Shown here piece by piece: positions 6,500 to 12,388 of a DNA stretch of 12,388 nt (position 1 is its first letter; every line of letters starts with the position of its first letter). The stretch is taken from contig JBOGIF010000017.1 of NCBI GenBank assembly GCA_050742415.1, forward strand, positions 1 through 12,388, written 5' to 3'. The translations under genes were made by a program, and so were the position numbers. The stretch comes from JBOGIF01 sp050742415 (lineage in GTDB: Bacteria > Actinomycetota > Acidimicrobiia > Acidimicrobiales > AC-14). The notes beneath the pieces were generated by a model. The model saw only the letters and a list, made by a program, of their open reading frames with translations. It was not told the origin of the DNA and did not search any database.

Positions 6500-6695
6500 G
6501 GCAACCCGTGGTTGCCGAGCATGGTGCGGTTTAGGAGTAAGCCCTGCTTCGGGGGCCCGAGATCCGGGCCGACCGAAAGAGGGAGGAGGCGCTCCGATGA
6601 GGTGATGTGGGCCTGTGAGGGCCGCCATCGCCTGGGGGCGACGAGTTCCCGGCAGGCGAGTGTGGGGGCAAAGACCAGGTCAGCCGCACACGGCC
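6439..6695 (+). ncRNA. large structured RNA upstream of hpf, probable raiA RNA motif
   Basis: A perfect 12-bp long-range helix pairs GGCCGTGTGCGG (6439-6450) with CCGCACACGGCC (6684-6695). GTCT/AGAC (6451-6454 with 6672-6675) continues it after a bulge. Inside are: GTCG/CGAC (6465-6468 with 6488-6491); GGCAACC/GGTTGCC (6500-6506 with 6510-6516), which competes with CCACG/CGTGG (6492-6496 with 6507-6511); a GGTTTA/TAAGCC stem (6528-6533 with 6538-6543) capped by GGAG; GGCCCG/CGGGCC (6554-6559 with 6565-6570); and a 7-bp stem 6601-6607/6626-6632 enclosing GGCC/GGCC (6610-6613 with 6620-6623). No plausible protein fills the region. Its place directly upstream of a raiA/hpf gene in an actinobacterium, its length and its multistem form fit the published raiA RNA motif. 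That motif is thought to be a trans-acting non-coding RNA rather than a simple riboswitch. I cannot check its consensus here, so the structure call is firmer than the family name. Confidence 0.65.
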
Positions 6696-6722
6696 GCCCT
6701 AGTGCCAGTCGCTGTCGTCGAG

Positions 6723-6730
6723 AAGGAGGT
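6723..6730 (+). promoter_or_regulatory. very strong Shine-Dalgarno sequence of hpf
   Basis: AAGGAGGT is fully complementary to the end of 16S rRNA and lies 5 bp before GTG 6736, fixing that start. It is outside the closing helix of the upstream RNA (ends 6695), so the folded RNA would leave it accessible. Confidence 0.85.
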
Positions 6731-6735
6731 ACCAG

Positions 6736-7317
6736 GTGGACGTCACGGTACGAGGTCGCAACGTGGAGCTGTCCGACGGCCTGCGCACCGCGGCCCACGA
6801 GAAGCTGAGTCGCCTGGCCCGCCACGACGACGGTTGGGAGACCGCCGAAGTCCACTTCTTCGAGGAGCGCAACCCGCGGATCTCCGACAAGGAGGTCTGC
6901 GAGGTGACCCTCCGGGGCCACGGGCACATCATCCGGGCCAAGGCGGCGTCGCCCGACTCGCTGGCGTCGATGGACCGGGTGGTCGACAAGCTCGAGCACC
7001 AGATGGCCAAGCTCAAGACCCGGCTGCTCAGCCGAGCCCACCCGCGGCGCCGCGACGCACCGTTCGGCGCGCCTGCGGAGCCCGGCGTGCCCGACGGTGT
7101 CGGCGCCGACGAGCCCGAGGACACGGCTGACGGCGACGGCATGCGGATCGTCAAGACCAAGCAGTTCGACATCAAGCCCATGACGCCCGAGGAGGCGGCT
7201 CTTCAGATGGAGATGCTGGGCCACGGGTTCTTCCTCTTCACCAACGCCGACACCGGGGTTGCCGCGGTCGTGTACCGCCGCAACGACGGCGACGTCGGCC
7301 TGATCGACGCCCAGTAG
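6736..7317 (+). CDS. hpf: long-form ribosome hibernation promoting factor
   Basis: This 193-residue cytoplasmic protein binds ribosomes during starvation or stress. The N-terminal domain (1 to about 100) begins MDVTVRGRNVELSDGLRTAA and has the beta-alpha-beta-beta-beta-alpha layout of HPF/RaiA/YfiA; it sits in the mRNA and tRNA channel. An Ala/Pro/Asp-rich linker (about 101-136) follows. The C-terminal domain (137-193) has RIVKTKQFDIKPM, EEAALQMEMLGHGFF and VVYRRNDGDVGLI, the signature of the long form that dimerises 70S ribosomes into 100S particles. Length and domains are complete. It lies 40 bp downstream of the structured RNA and 9 bp before the response regulator gene. In many actinobacteria secA follows closely; here four other genes intervene. 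Confidence 0.95.
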   Translation: MDVTVRGRNVELSDGLRTAAHEKLSRLARHDDGWETAEVHFFEERNPRISDKEVCEVTLRGHGHIIRAKAASPDSLASMDRVVDKLEHQMAKLKTRLLSRAHPRRRDAPFGAPAEPGVPDGVGADEPEDTADGDGMRIVKTKQFDIKPMTPEEAALQMEMLGHGFFLFTNADTGVAAVVYRRNDGDVGLIDAQ

Positions 7318-7326
7318 GCCGGGTAC

Positions 7327-7914
7327 ATGGCGGTCGAGCCCATACGGGTCCTGGTGTGCGACGACCACGAGCTGTTCCGGCGCGGCCTGCGGATGGTCCT
7401 GGAGGCGGAAGAGGGAATCGAGGTCGTCGCCGAGGCGGCCGACGGTGGCGAGGCGGTTGCCGGGGTGGAGGAGCTGGCGCCCGACGTCGTGCTCATGGAC
7501 CTGCGGATGCCGCGCATGGACGGCATGGAGGCCACGCGCACCATCCGCCGCCTCTTCCCGACCACCAGGATCATCGTCCTGACGGTGAGCGACGAGGACG
7601 ACGACCTCCTTGGTGCGGTCAGGGCCGGCGCCAACGGCTACCTGCTCAAGGAGGTTTCCATCGAGGAGGTGGCCGACGCCGTGCGCGCCGTCGTGGGGGG
7701 CAAGAGCCTGCTCTCCCCGGCCCTGGCGTCGAAGCTGCTGGCCGAGCTGGGAGGAGGCACGGAGGCGACGCTGTCAGACCGGGAGCTGGAGGTCTTGCGG
7801 CTGGTCGCCCTCGGGAAGGGCAACACCGAGGTCGCGGAGCAGCTCGGTGTTCCGGAGAGCACCGTCCGAAACCACCTGGGCAACATCCTCGCCAAGTTCC
7901 AGCAGCGGCCCTGA
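7327..7914 (+). CDS. NarL/LuxR-type response regulator with shortened C-terminus
   Basis: This 195-residue response regulator has an N-terminal receiver domain with acidic pair D12/D13, phosphoacceptor D58 in VVLMDLRMPRMDG, T86 and K108 in GYLLKEV. Its C-terminal LuxR-type HTH starts at LSDRELEVLRLVALG (about 149). The recognition helix PESTVRNHLGNILAKF is present. The protein stops five residues later (QQRP), whereas relatives usually continue 15-25 residues through the last HTH helix. No frame downstream restores such a helix. DNA binding may therefore be weakened. No sensor kinase gene is adjacent. It lies 9 bp after hpf and is probably co-transcribed with it. The stop overlaps the next start as TGATG. 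Regulator identity is secure; its signal and targets are unknown. Confidence 0.9.
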   Translation: MAVEPIRVLVCDDHELFRRGLRMVLEAEEGIEVVAEAADGGEAVAGVEELAPDVVLMDLRMPRMDGMEATRTIRRLFPTTRIIVLTVSDEDDDLLGAVRAGANGYLLKEVSIEEVADAVRAVVGGKSLLSPALASKLLAELGGGTEATLSDRELEVLRLVALGKGNTEVAEQLGVPESTVRNHLGNILAKFQQRP

Positions 7915-7947
7915 TGCGTCCCCGGGTGCGACGCCAGGCCCTGATGC
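7907..7947 (+). repeat. 11-bp direct repeat at the response regulator/unknown gene junction
   Basis: GGCCCTGATGC occurs at 7907-7917 and again at 7937-7947, 30 bp apart. Each copy contains an in-frame ATG of the following gene (7914 and 7944), and the first copy also contains the response regulator stop. It may be a short duplication at a rearrangement point, or chance in GC-rich DNA. Confidence 0.4.
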
Positions 7948-8624
7948 CCAAGGGCACCTATACCGACTGGTACTGGCCGCCTTCTCCCACCGTCTCGCGG
8001 ACCATCGCCGCCGGGTACCCCAGCTTCGAGCACGCGTTCGTCCCCGAGACCGACCCGGGCCCGGATGCCACTTACTTCTGGGCCCACCAGTTCAAGCTGG
8101 TGGAGGGCGAAGGGGGATACCTGGGCCTGCAGACCCGAGGCGACCGGGCCGACGGCAGCCGGGGCAAGACGGCGATCCTCTCGGTGTGGGGTGCGCTCGA
8201 GGCCGAGGGGCCGGGCACGGTCAGGTTCACCGGAGAGGGCGAGGGGTGGAGCTGCCGCATTCCCTACGAATGGCAGGCGGGCCGGATCTACCGCCTTTAC
8301 CTGTACAGCTCCGAGTCGTCGTGGTGGGAGGCTTCGGTCCTCGACGAGGAGACCGAGGTCGAGAGCTGGATCGGCGCCATCCGGGTCCCGGATGGCTGGC
8401 GCGGCCTCGACGCCTGGTCGGTCATGTGGACCGAGTACTACGGCGAGCCGGTGGGCGACTGCGCCGACCTGGCCCACTCCAGGGTGGTCTTCGGCACGCC
8501 GATGGCGGCCGGAGCGGTGACGCCGCAGGGTTCCAGCAACCGCATAGGCGACCAGGGAGGCTGTGCCAACTCCCGGGTCGAGGGCGTCGACGGCGGAGTC
8601 CTCCACCAGATGGGGATGGGCTGA
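7914..8624 (+). CDS. Trp-rich protein of unknown function
   Basis: I do not recognise a functional family for this 236-residue protein. It has no signal peptide or membrane segment. It is rich in Trp, Tyr and Gly with alternating hydrophobic patterns, suggesting a beta-sandwich: TYTDWYWPP near the start, YFWAHQFKLVEGEGGYLGLQ (55-73), GKTAILSVWGALEA, GWSCRIPYEWQAGR, SSWWEASVLD and SWIGAIRVPDGW. The GYLGLQ...SVWG...WW pattern recalls carbohydrate-binding or concanavalin-like folds and possibly DUF3472 proteins, but that is only a resemblance. The ATG at 7914 shares its A with the response regulator stop (TGATG), implying coupled translation. ATG 7944 (MPKGTYTDWYW) is the alternative and starts closer to the patterned region. 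The gene is convergent with the DUF2079 gene, 13 bp away. Confidence 0.7.
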   Translation: MRPRVRRQALMPKGTYTDWYWPPSPTVSRTIAAGYPSFEHAFVPETDPGPDATYFWAHQFKLVEGEGGYLGLQTRGDRADGSRGKTAILSVWGALEAEGPGTVRFTGEGEGWSCRIPYEWQAGRIYRLYLYSSESSWWEASVLDEETEVESWIGAIRVPDGWRGLDAWSVMWTEYYGEPVGDCADLAHSRVVFGTPMAAGAVTPQGSSNRIGDQGGCANSRVEGVDGGVLHQMGMG

Positions 8625-8641
8625 GGGGCTCTGCCACTCAG
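8621..8641. terminator. hairpin containing both convergent stop codons, possible bidirectional terminator
   Basis: CTGAG (8621-8625) pairs with CTCAG (8637-8641), and GGC/GCC (8627-8629 with 8633-8635) continues the stem after one G-A mismatch around a 3-nt loop. The plus-strand TGA (8622-8624) and the minus-strand TGA (8638-8640) form its two arms. No T-run follows on either strand, so intrinsic termination would be weak. Confidence 0.3.
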
Positions 8642-10224
8642 GGCCGGCGAGCCACCACCATGTCGTCCCGCTCGAACACGATCCGGAACTGGCCGTCGCC
8701 GAGGAGATCCTCGAGGATCTTGGTGTCGTCCTCGCCGAGCACCTGTCGGTCGACCACCAGCCAGTCGACGGCCGTAGGGGGCGGGTAGTTCTCGTCGCGG
8801 ACGCCCCAGTTCTTGGGCTTGAAGGGGTTCGGGAACTCGTAGATGCCTCGCCGATGGGTGAGCTGGGGCACCAGCAGGTATGAGGCGCTGACCCTCGCGT
8901 CGTCGGGGACCGCGGCCAGGGCTTCCTTCTTCGTCTCCAGCCGCGAGTCGCCGGGGCCGACCCAGTAGCCGCGCCGGTACTCCTGGCCGATCGGGGACAA
9001 GCCCCACAGGGCTGCGCTGGCAAGGGTGGACGCGCCCAGCAGGCCGATGAGCGCCCGACGAACCGGCAGGCGCGCACCCAGCTTGCGGATGCCTTCGACC
9101 GCCGCCAGCACCAGGGCCGTCAGCGGGAGGGCCGCGTAGTGGAAGGTGATCTTGCGGGTGAAGTCGTTCACCGACAGGAGGTTCACGAGAGCCTGGGGGA
9201 TGCCCATCAGCAGCGGCCCGATCCCCGCCAGCGGGAGGAAGCCGAAGGGAGCCGTCATCTTCCAGAGGTAGCTGCGGGCGTCGGGCGCGGTGAGCCGGCC
9301 GGTGACGAGGCTGGGGTTCGAGAGGGTGTTGCGGACCATCTCGGGGGCCGAGCCTCCGAGGTCTCCGAAGAACTGGTTGTAGAAGGCCTCGCTCCCGCTG
9401 AAGTACGGGATCATCACCCGGCTGGCGAACAGGAACCACCCGATGCTCAGCGCCGCGGCGGTTAGGCCCGCTCGCCGGTTCCCCCGTGCGGCGACGAGCA
9501 AGCCGAGGACGAACGCGGCCAGGGCCACGTCCTCCTTCCAGGCCACGGCCAGCACGAGGCAGGCGGCGAACCAGCCCCATCGCCGTCGCAGCGAGAACCA
9601 GTAGGCGAAGAGCAGGGGAGTGATCGCCATCACCTCGGGGTGGAACAGCTCCCAGGCCATGAACCCCAGGGCGGGGTGGAGCAGGTAGGCGACGCAGACC
9701 GGCAGGGCGATCCAGCCGTAGCCCAGGCGGTCGCGGGCGATGAGGAAGAGCGGTACCGCTCCAAGGGCCATGCTGACGACCTGGACCATGTTGAGGAACT
9801 GGGGCCCGGCTCCGAGCCAGTAGAACGGCGCCAGCAGGTACAGGGCCGGCTCGGCGTGGTGACCGAAGACGGTCAGGCCCCGCACCGTGATGAGCCCGTC
9901 GCCGAACGGTGGCCGCGACAGGAGCCACACGGCCTGGTCGAAAATCCCCAGGTCGAAGCTGAACGACCCGAAGCGGGAGTGGCGCTGCCACACGAGCGGG
10001 GCGAACACCGCGATCCACGCCACCACCATGGCCGTCACCACCAGCCATGCCCGGTCCGCCCCTACGAGGCGGTCGCCGAACGGGAGCCGGCGGACGCCGA
10101 TAGCGAGCCGGGCCGGCCAATCGGGAGCAACGACATCCGGGACGGGCTCCTCGGGTACGGCCGACTCGGGGACCGCTTCTGCGGGGACCGCTTCTGCGTC
10201 AGCCGCCCCCGCCTCCTCGACCAC
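8638..10224 (-). CDS. DUF2079 family polytopic membrane protein
   Basis: This 528-residue integral membrane protein matches the DUF2079 pattern: SFDLGIFDQAVWLLSR (about 88-103), then RGLTVFGHHAEPALYLLAPFYWL (115-137), FHPE (194-197) and WKED (229-232), interspersed with about ten hydrophobic segments. A soluble C-terminal part follows (from about 410, with DARVSASYLLVPQLTHR and DWLVVDRQVLG). The layout resembles GT-C lipid-linked sugar transferases, with early acidic and His residues in an outward loop, but activity is not proven for the family. The N-terminus (1-35) is acidic and Pro-rich with two perfect AEAVP copies. The GTG start at 10224 follows a TAGCCT -10 element by 9 bp and lacks a Shine-Dalgarno sequence. 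Divergent to the membrane protein at 10260, 35 bp away. Confidence 0.85.
   Translation of the reverse strand: MVEEAGAADAEAVPAEAVPESAVPEEPVPDVVAPDWPARLAIGVRRLPFGDRLVGADRAWLVVTAMVVAWIAVFAPLVWQRHSRFGSFSFDLGIFDQAVWLLSRPPFGDGLITVRGLTVFGHHAEPALYLLAPFYWLGAGPQFLNMVQVVSMALGAVPLFLIARDRLGYGWIALPVCVAYLLHPALGFMAWELFHPEVMAITPLLFAYWFSLRRRWGWFAACLVLAVAWKEDVALAAFVLGLLVAARGNRRAGLTAAALSIGWFLFASRVMIPYFSGSEAFYNQFFGDLGGSAPEMVRNTLSNPSLVTGRLTAPDARSYLWKMTAPFGFLPLAGIGPLLMGIPQALVNLLSVNDFTRKITFHYAALPLTALVLAAVEGIRKLGARLPVRRALIGLLGASTLASAALWGLSPIGQEYRRGYWVGPGDSRLETKKEALAAVPDDARVSASYLLVPQLTHRRGIYEFPNPFKPKNWGVRDENYPPPTAVDWLVVDRQVLGEDDTKILEDLLGDGQFRIVFERDDMVVARRP
10168..10197. repeat. 15-bp perfect tandem repeat in the DUF2079 N-terminus
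   Basis: GGGGACCGCTTCTGC occurs twice without a gap (10168-10182 and 10183-10197). It keeps the frame and encodes duplicated AEAVP units in the acidic, Pro-rich N-terminal tail, a stretch likely to vary by slippage. Confidence 0.8.
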
Positions 10225-10232
10225 AGCGTCGG

Positions 10233-10239
10233 TAGGCTA
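10233..10239. promoter_or_regulatory. symmetric -10 element shared by two divergent genes
   Basis: TAGGCTA has the TANNNTA form. The top strand reads TAGGCT (10233-10238) and the bottom strand TAGCCT (10239-10234), so each direction has a -10 from the same 7 bp. With only 35 bp between the start codons, two separate promoters scarcely fit. Downstream on the plus strand a short leader includes GAGAAG; on the minus strand the GTG follows after 9 bp. Confidence 0.5.
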
Positions 10240-10259
10240 GCCAGGGTCTCCTGAGAAGA

Positions 10260-12035
10260 ATGGAAGCACCGCAGCCTGTGAGGCGATGTTCACAGTCCCG
10301 GCTCTCTCGCCGGGAGCGGCTCGCAGCCCTTGTCGCCTACCTCGTCCTCGCCGTCGTGCTCTTCTCGGCGACATGGGTCTCGCCCCAGGGGCGGTGGATC
10401 GGCGACGGCGGAGACCCGCCGCTGTTCATGTGGTTCCTGCGGTGGGTGCCCTACGCGCTGTCGCACGGCGTCAACCCGCTGGTCACGTCCCACCTGAACC
10501 TCCCCGACGGCGTGAACCTCATGTGGAACACGCCGGTGCCGTTGGCCGGGCTGCTGGCGGCGCCGCTGACCGTGGCCATGGGCCCGATCCTGGCCTACAA
10601 CGTGCTGGTCACCCTGGCGGTGGCGGCGTCGGCGTGGTTTGCGTACCTGATGCTGCGGCGCTACGTGGCCAGTCCCTGGGCGGCGGGCCTGGGCGGGCTG
10701 CTCTACGGGTTCTCGCCCTACGTGCTGGCCCATGCCCGGGCCCACCTCAACCTCACCGCCGCCCTCGTCCCTCCGCTGATGCTGCTTCTCCTCGACGACG
10801 TGCTCGTACGCCAGCGGCGACCACCCCTGGTCGACGGTCTCCTGTTGGGCCTGCTGGCGGCGGGCCAGCTCCTGCTGTCGGAAGAGCTGCTGGCGTCGGA
10901 GATGCTGGTCGCGCTCCTGGGCCTCGCCGTGCTGGTTGCGCTGAACAGGCGCCGGTCGTTCGAGCCGGCCCGGGTCGCCCACGCCTTCCGGGCCCTGGCG
11001 GTGGCGCTTGCCGTTTCGCTGGCGATCGTCGCCTGGCCGCTCTACGTGCAGTTCTTCGGTCCGCAACGGGTGCGGGGCGGCACCCTCTGGAGGTCCGGCG
11101 TCTTCGTGTCCGACCTGTTGGCGTTCGTCGTGCCCTCGGGCAACCAGGCGCTGAGCTCGGCGTGGACGAGGAGTGTGACGGAACAGTTCTCCAGCGCGTG
11201 CTGCGTGGCGGAGAAGAACGCCTATCTCGGCGTGCCGCTGCTGGCCCTGCTGGTCGCCGCAGTGGTGTGGCTGCGGTCGAGGCCCCTTGTGCGCCTCGCC
11301 GGCATCCTCGCCGGGCTCCTGCTCCTGTTCTCCATGGGGCCGCAGCTGCAAGTGGGTGGTCGCGTGACGCCAGTGGTGCTGCCGTTCCGGTTGGTGTCCG
11401 TCCTTCCGGTGTTCGGCAACCTCCTAGCCGGCCGGCTCATGCTCTACGTCTTCCTATTCGCGGCGGTGATCGTCGCTGTCCTCGTCGAGGAAGTGGCCAA
11501 GTCCCGGCATTGGCCCTCGGGCCTCGTCGCCCTGGCCCTGGCGGCTCCGCTGCTCCCGCTGGTGCCCACCCTGCCGTTCCCGTCGAAAGCCGCCGACGTT
11601 CCTGCCTTCTTCACCTCCGCGGCGGTCGAGCGCATCCCGCAGGGCGCGGTGGTGCTCGTCGCCCCCTTCCCGCACGACACCAACACCGCCGAGCCGATGC
11701 TCTGGCAGGCGGTTTCGGGCATGCGCTACCGGATGCTGGGGGGGTACGCCCTCGGCCCCGACCGCTCCGGGCGGTTCGACTTCCTGCCGTTGCCCACCGA
11801 CCTCTCGGAGACGATGGCCCGGCTCCAGGGCGGCGAGAGCCCCGAGCTCACCGAGGACCTGCGAACCAGGATGTGGTCGGTGCTCGACGCCAACCGGGTG
11901 GACGCGGTCGTGGTCGGGCCCATGCCGAACCGTCAGGGAACGGTCGCCTTTTTCGGCTCCCTCCTGGGCCGTGAAGGCGTCGGCGTGGGCGGCGTGGACC
12001 TCTGGACGGGCCTCCGAGCCGAGGGTCGCCGGTAG
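10260..12035 (+). CDS. polytopic membrane protein, probable GT-C-like glycosyltransferase
   Basis: This 591-residue membrane protein starts with a basic cytoplasmic stretch (RRCSQSRLSRRER), then a first helix at about 21-38. An outward loop carries GDGGDPPLFMWFLRWVPYAL (48-67) and LPDGVNLMWNT (81-91). The acidic GDP in the first loop, the PDGVNL segment and about a dozen hydrophobic segments resemble GT-C-fold glycosyltransferases that use polyprenyl-phosphate sugars on the outer face of the membrane. The last roughly 145 residues (from KAADVPAFF) are soluble, with DANRVDAVVVGP, like the periplasmic C-terminal domain of such enzymes. No specific named family is recognised, so substrate and activity are open. 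The ATG at 10260 follows a weak GAGAAG. It is divergent from the DUF2079 gene and ends 10 bp before secA. Confidence 0.7.
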   Translation: MEAPQPVRRCSQSRLSRRERLAALVAYLVLAVVLFSATWVSPQGRWIGDGGDPPLFMWFLRWVPYALSHGVNPLVTSHLNLPDGVNLMWNTPVPLAGLLAAPLTVAMGPILAYNVLVTLAVAASAWFAYLMLRRYVASPWAAGLGGLLYGFSPYVLAHARAHLNLTAALVPPLMLLLLDDVLVRQRRPPLVDGLLLGLLAAGQLLLSEELLASEMLVALLGLAVLVALNRRRSFEPARVAHAFRALAVALAVSLAIVAWPLYVQFFGPQRVRGGTLWRSGVFVSDLLAFVVPSGNQALSSAWTRSVTEQFSSACCVAEKNAYLGVPLLALLVAAVVWLRSRPLVRLAGILAGLLLLFSMGPQLQVGGRVTPVVLPFRLVSVLPVFGNLLAGRLMLYVFLFAAVIVAVLVEEVAKSRHWPSGLVALALAAPLLPLVPTLPFPSKAADVPAFFTSAAVERIPQGAVVLVAPFPHDTNTAEPMLWQAVSGMRYRMLGGYALGPDRSGRFDFLPLPTDLSETMARLQGGESPELTEDLRTRMWSVLDANRVDAVVVGPMPNRQGTVAFFGSLLGREGVGVGGVDLWTGLRAEGRR

Positions 12036-12038
12036 ACT
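12033..12038 (+). promoter_or_regulatory. candidate -10 element for leaderless secA
   Basis: TAGACT overlaps the stop codon of the preceding gene and is followed by 7 bp and then GTG 12046. No Shine-Dalgarno sequence is visible upstream of that GTG, which fits a leaderless mRNA. No convincing -35 is seen at the usual distance. Confidence 0.5.
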
Positions 12039-12045
12039 GGCCTCC

Positions 12046-12388
12046 GTGTCCTTCCTCACCAAGGTGCTGCGCGCCGGCGAGGGCAAGAAGCTCAAAGCCC
12101 TTCAGACGCTGGTGCCCGACATCTCTGCGTTCGAGCCCGAGATCCAGGTTTTGTCCGACGAAGCGCTCCGGCACCGCACCGTGGAGTTCCGCGAGCGCGT
12201 TGACCGGGCCCGGTCGGCCGACGACGACATCGACGATGTCCTGAACGAGCTCCTGCTCGAAGCCTTCGCCGTCGTGCGGGAGGCGGCCAAGCGGGCGATC
12301 GGCCAGCGCCACTACGACGTCCAGCTCATGGGCGCCGCCGCCCTCCACTTCGGGTGGATCGCCGAGATGAAGACGGGCGAGGGTAAGA
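12046..12388 (+). CDS. secA: preprotein translocase ATPase SecA, N-terminal part
   Basis: The first 114 codons of SecA, the ATPase that drives unfolded proteins through SecYEG, are present; the window ends inside the gene. The start MSFLTKVLRAGEGKKLKALQ is typical for actinobacterial SecA. The N-terminal helices follow (VLSDEALRHRTVEFRERV, LNELLLEAFAVVREAAKR), then RHYDVQLMGAAALHFGWIAE, ending in MKTGEGK (108-114), the Walker A motif of NBD1. The sequence is intact as far as seen. In many actinobacteria secA follows hpf closely, so the three genes at 7914-12035 are an unusual separation. Confidence 0.97.
   Translation, partial: MSFLTKVLRAGEGKKLKALQTLVPDISAFEPEIQVLSDEALRHRTVEFRERVDRARSADDDIDDVLNELLLEAFAVVREAAKRAIGQRHYDVQLMGAAALHFGWIAEMKTGEGK

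Noticed and set aside
6439..6735. RNase P RNA, tmRNA, SRP RNA or a c-di-AMP riboswitch in the comF-hpf gap
   Set aside because: The conserved sequences I would expect (for example the GAGGAAAGTCC block of RNase P or the GGTCCGGAAGGAAGCA region of SRP RNA) are not present. The position before hpf favours the raiA motif.
6361..7368. Minus-strand open frame of 335 codons opposite comF, the RNA and hpf
   Set aside because: It is antisense to hpf and spans the structured RNA; composition is that of a shadow frame.
10286..11974. A 562-codon plus-strand frame inside the membrane protein gene
   Set aside because: Its translation is Arg/Pro/Gly/Ala-rich without hydrophobic segments or motifs, while the overlapping frame encodes a well-patterned membrane protein.
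1..12388. CRISPR array, tRNA or rRNA genes, insertion-sequence ends
   Set aside because: No regularly spaced repeats, cloverleaf candidates, rRNA signatures, transposase genes or terminal inverted repeats were seen, including at the edges of the 7914-12035 block.

Overview
This window is high-GC DNA (roughly 70 % by eye) with dense, tightly packed genes. It most likely comes from an actinobacterium, and I lean towards the Acidimicrobiia. Two pieces of actinobacterial synteny support this. The first is a phosphomannomutase / Trm112-like / phosphoglucose-phosphomannose isomerase / S-adenosylhomocysteinase operon. The second is the comF - hpf - ... - secA neighbourhood. The class-level assignment is inference; no rRNA gene is present.

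Layout. Positions 1-356 hold the 3' end of a probable envelope glycosyltransferase. Positions 393-980 hold a type II toxin-antitoxin pair (ribbon-helix-helix-like antitoxin, MazF/PemK-like toxin) behind three tandem 11-bp repeats. A GT2 glycosyltransferase runs leftward (993 to about 1694). Divergent from it is the four-gene operon at 1758-5678: phosphomannomutase, a 78-aa Trm112-like protein starting at TTG, an SIS-domain sugar-phosphate isomerase and an S-adenosylhomocysteinase. Three of its junctions overlap or nearly touch. Positions 5810-7914 hold comF, a large structured RNA, long-form hibernation factor hpf and a LuxR-type response regulator with a shortened C-terminus. Positions 7914-12035 hold three genes that look like an insertion into the hpf-secA neighbourhood: a Trp-rich protein of unknown function, a DUF2079 membrane protein on the minus strand, and a divergently transcribed polytopic membrane protein. 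The window ends inside secA, at its Walker A motif.

How the genes work together. The mannose-6-P/mannose-1-P enzymes and the DPM1-like GT2 fit a route from fructose-6-P to a nucleotide- or lipid-linked sugar. The polytopic membrane proteins at both ends could use such lipid-linked sugars; this is inference. S-adenosylhomocysteinase recycles the methylation by-product, and hpf and secA are core stress and export functions.

Most interesting items. (1) A 257-nt region between comF and hpf (6439-6695) is closed by a perfect 12-bp long-range helix and filled with further helices. It is preceded by its own TACACT -10 element. Its position and size fit the raiA RNA motif known upstream of raiA/hpf genes. 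(2) First genes of transcription units carry a TANNNT element about 7-10 bp before the start codon and no Shine-Dalgarno sequence, suggesting leaderless mRNAs; this also moves the likely comF start to 5810. (3) The two divergent membrane-protein genes appear to share one symmetric -10 element, TAGGCTA. (4) The response regulator ends inside its HTH domain exactly where the inserted block begins.
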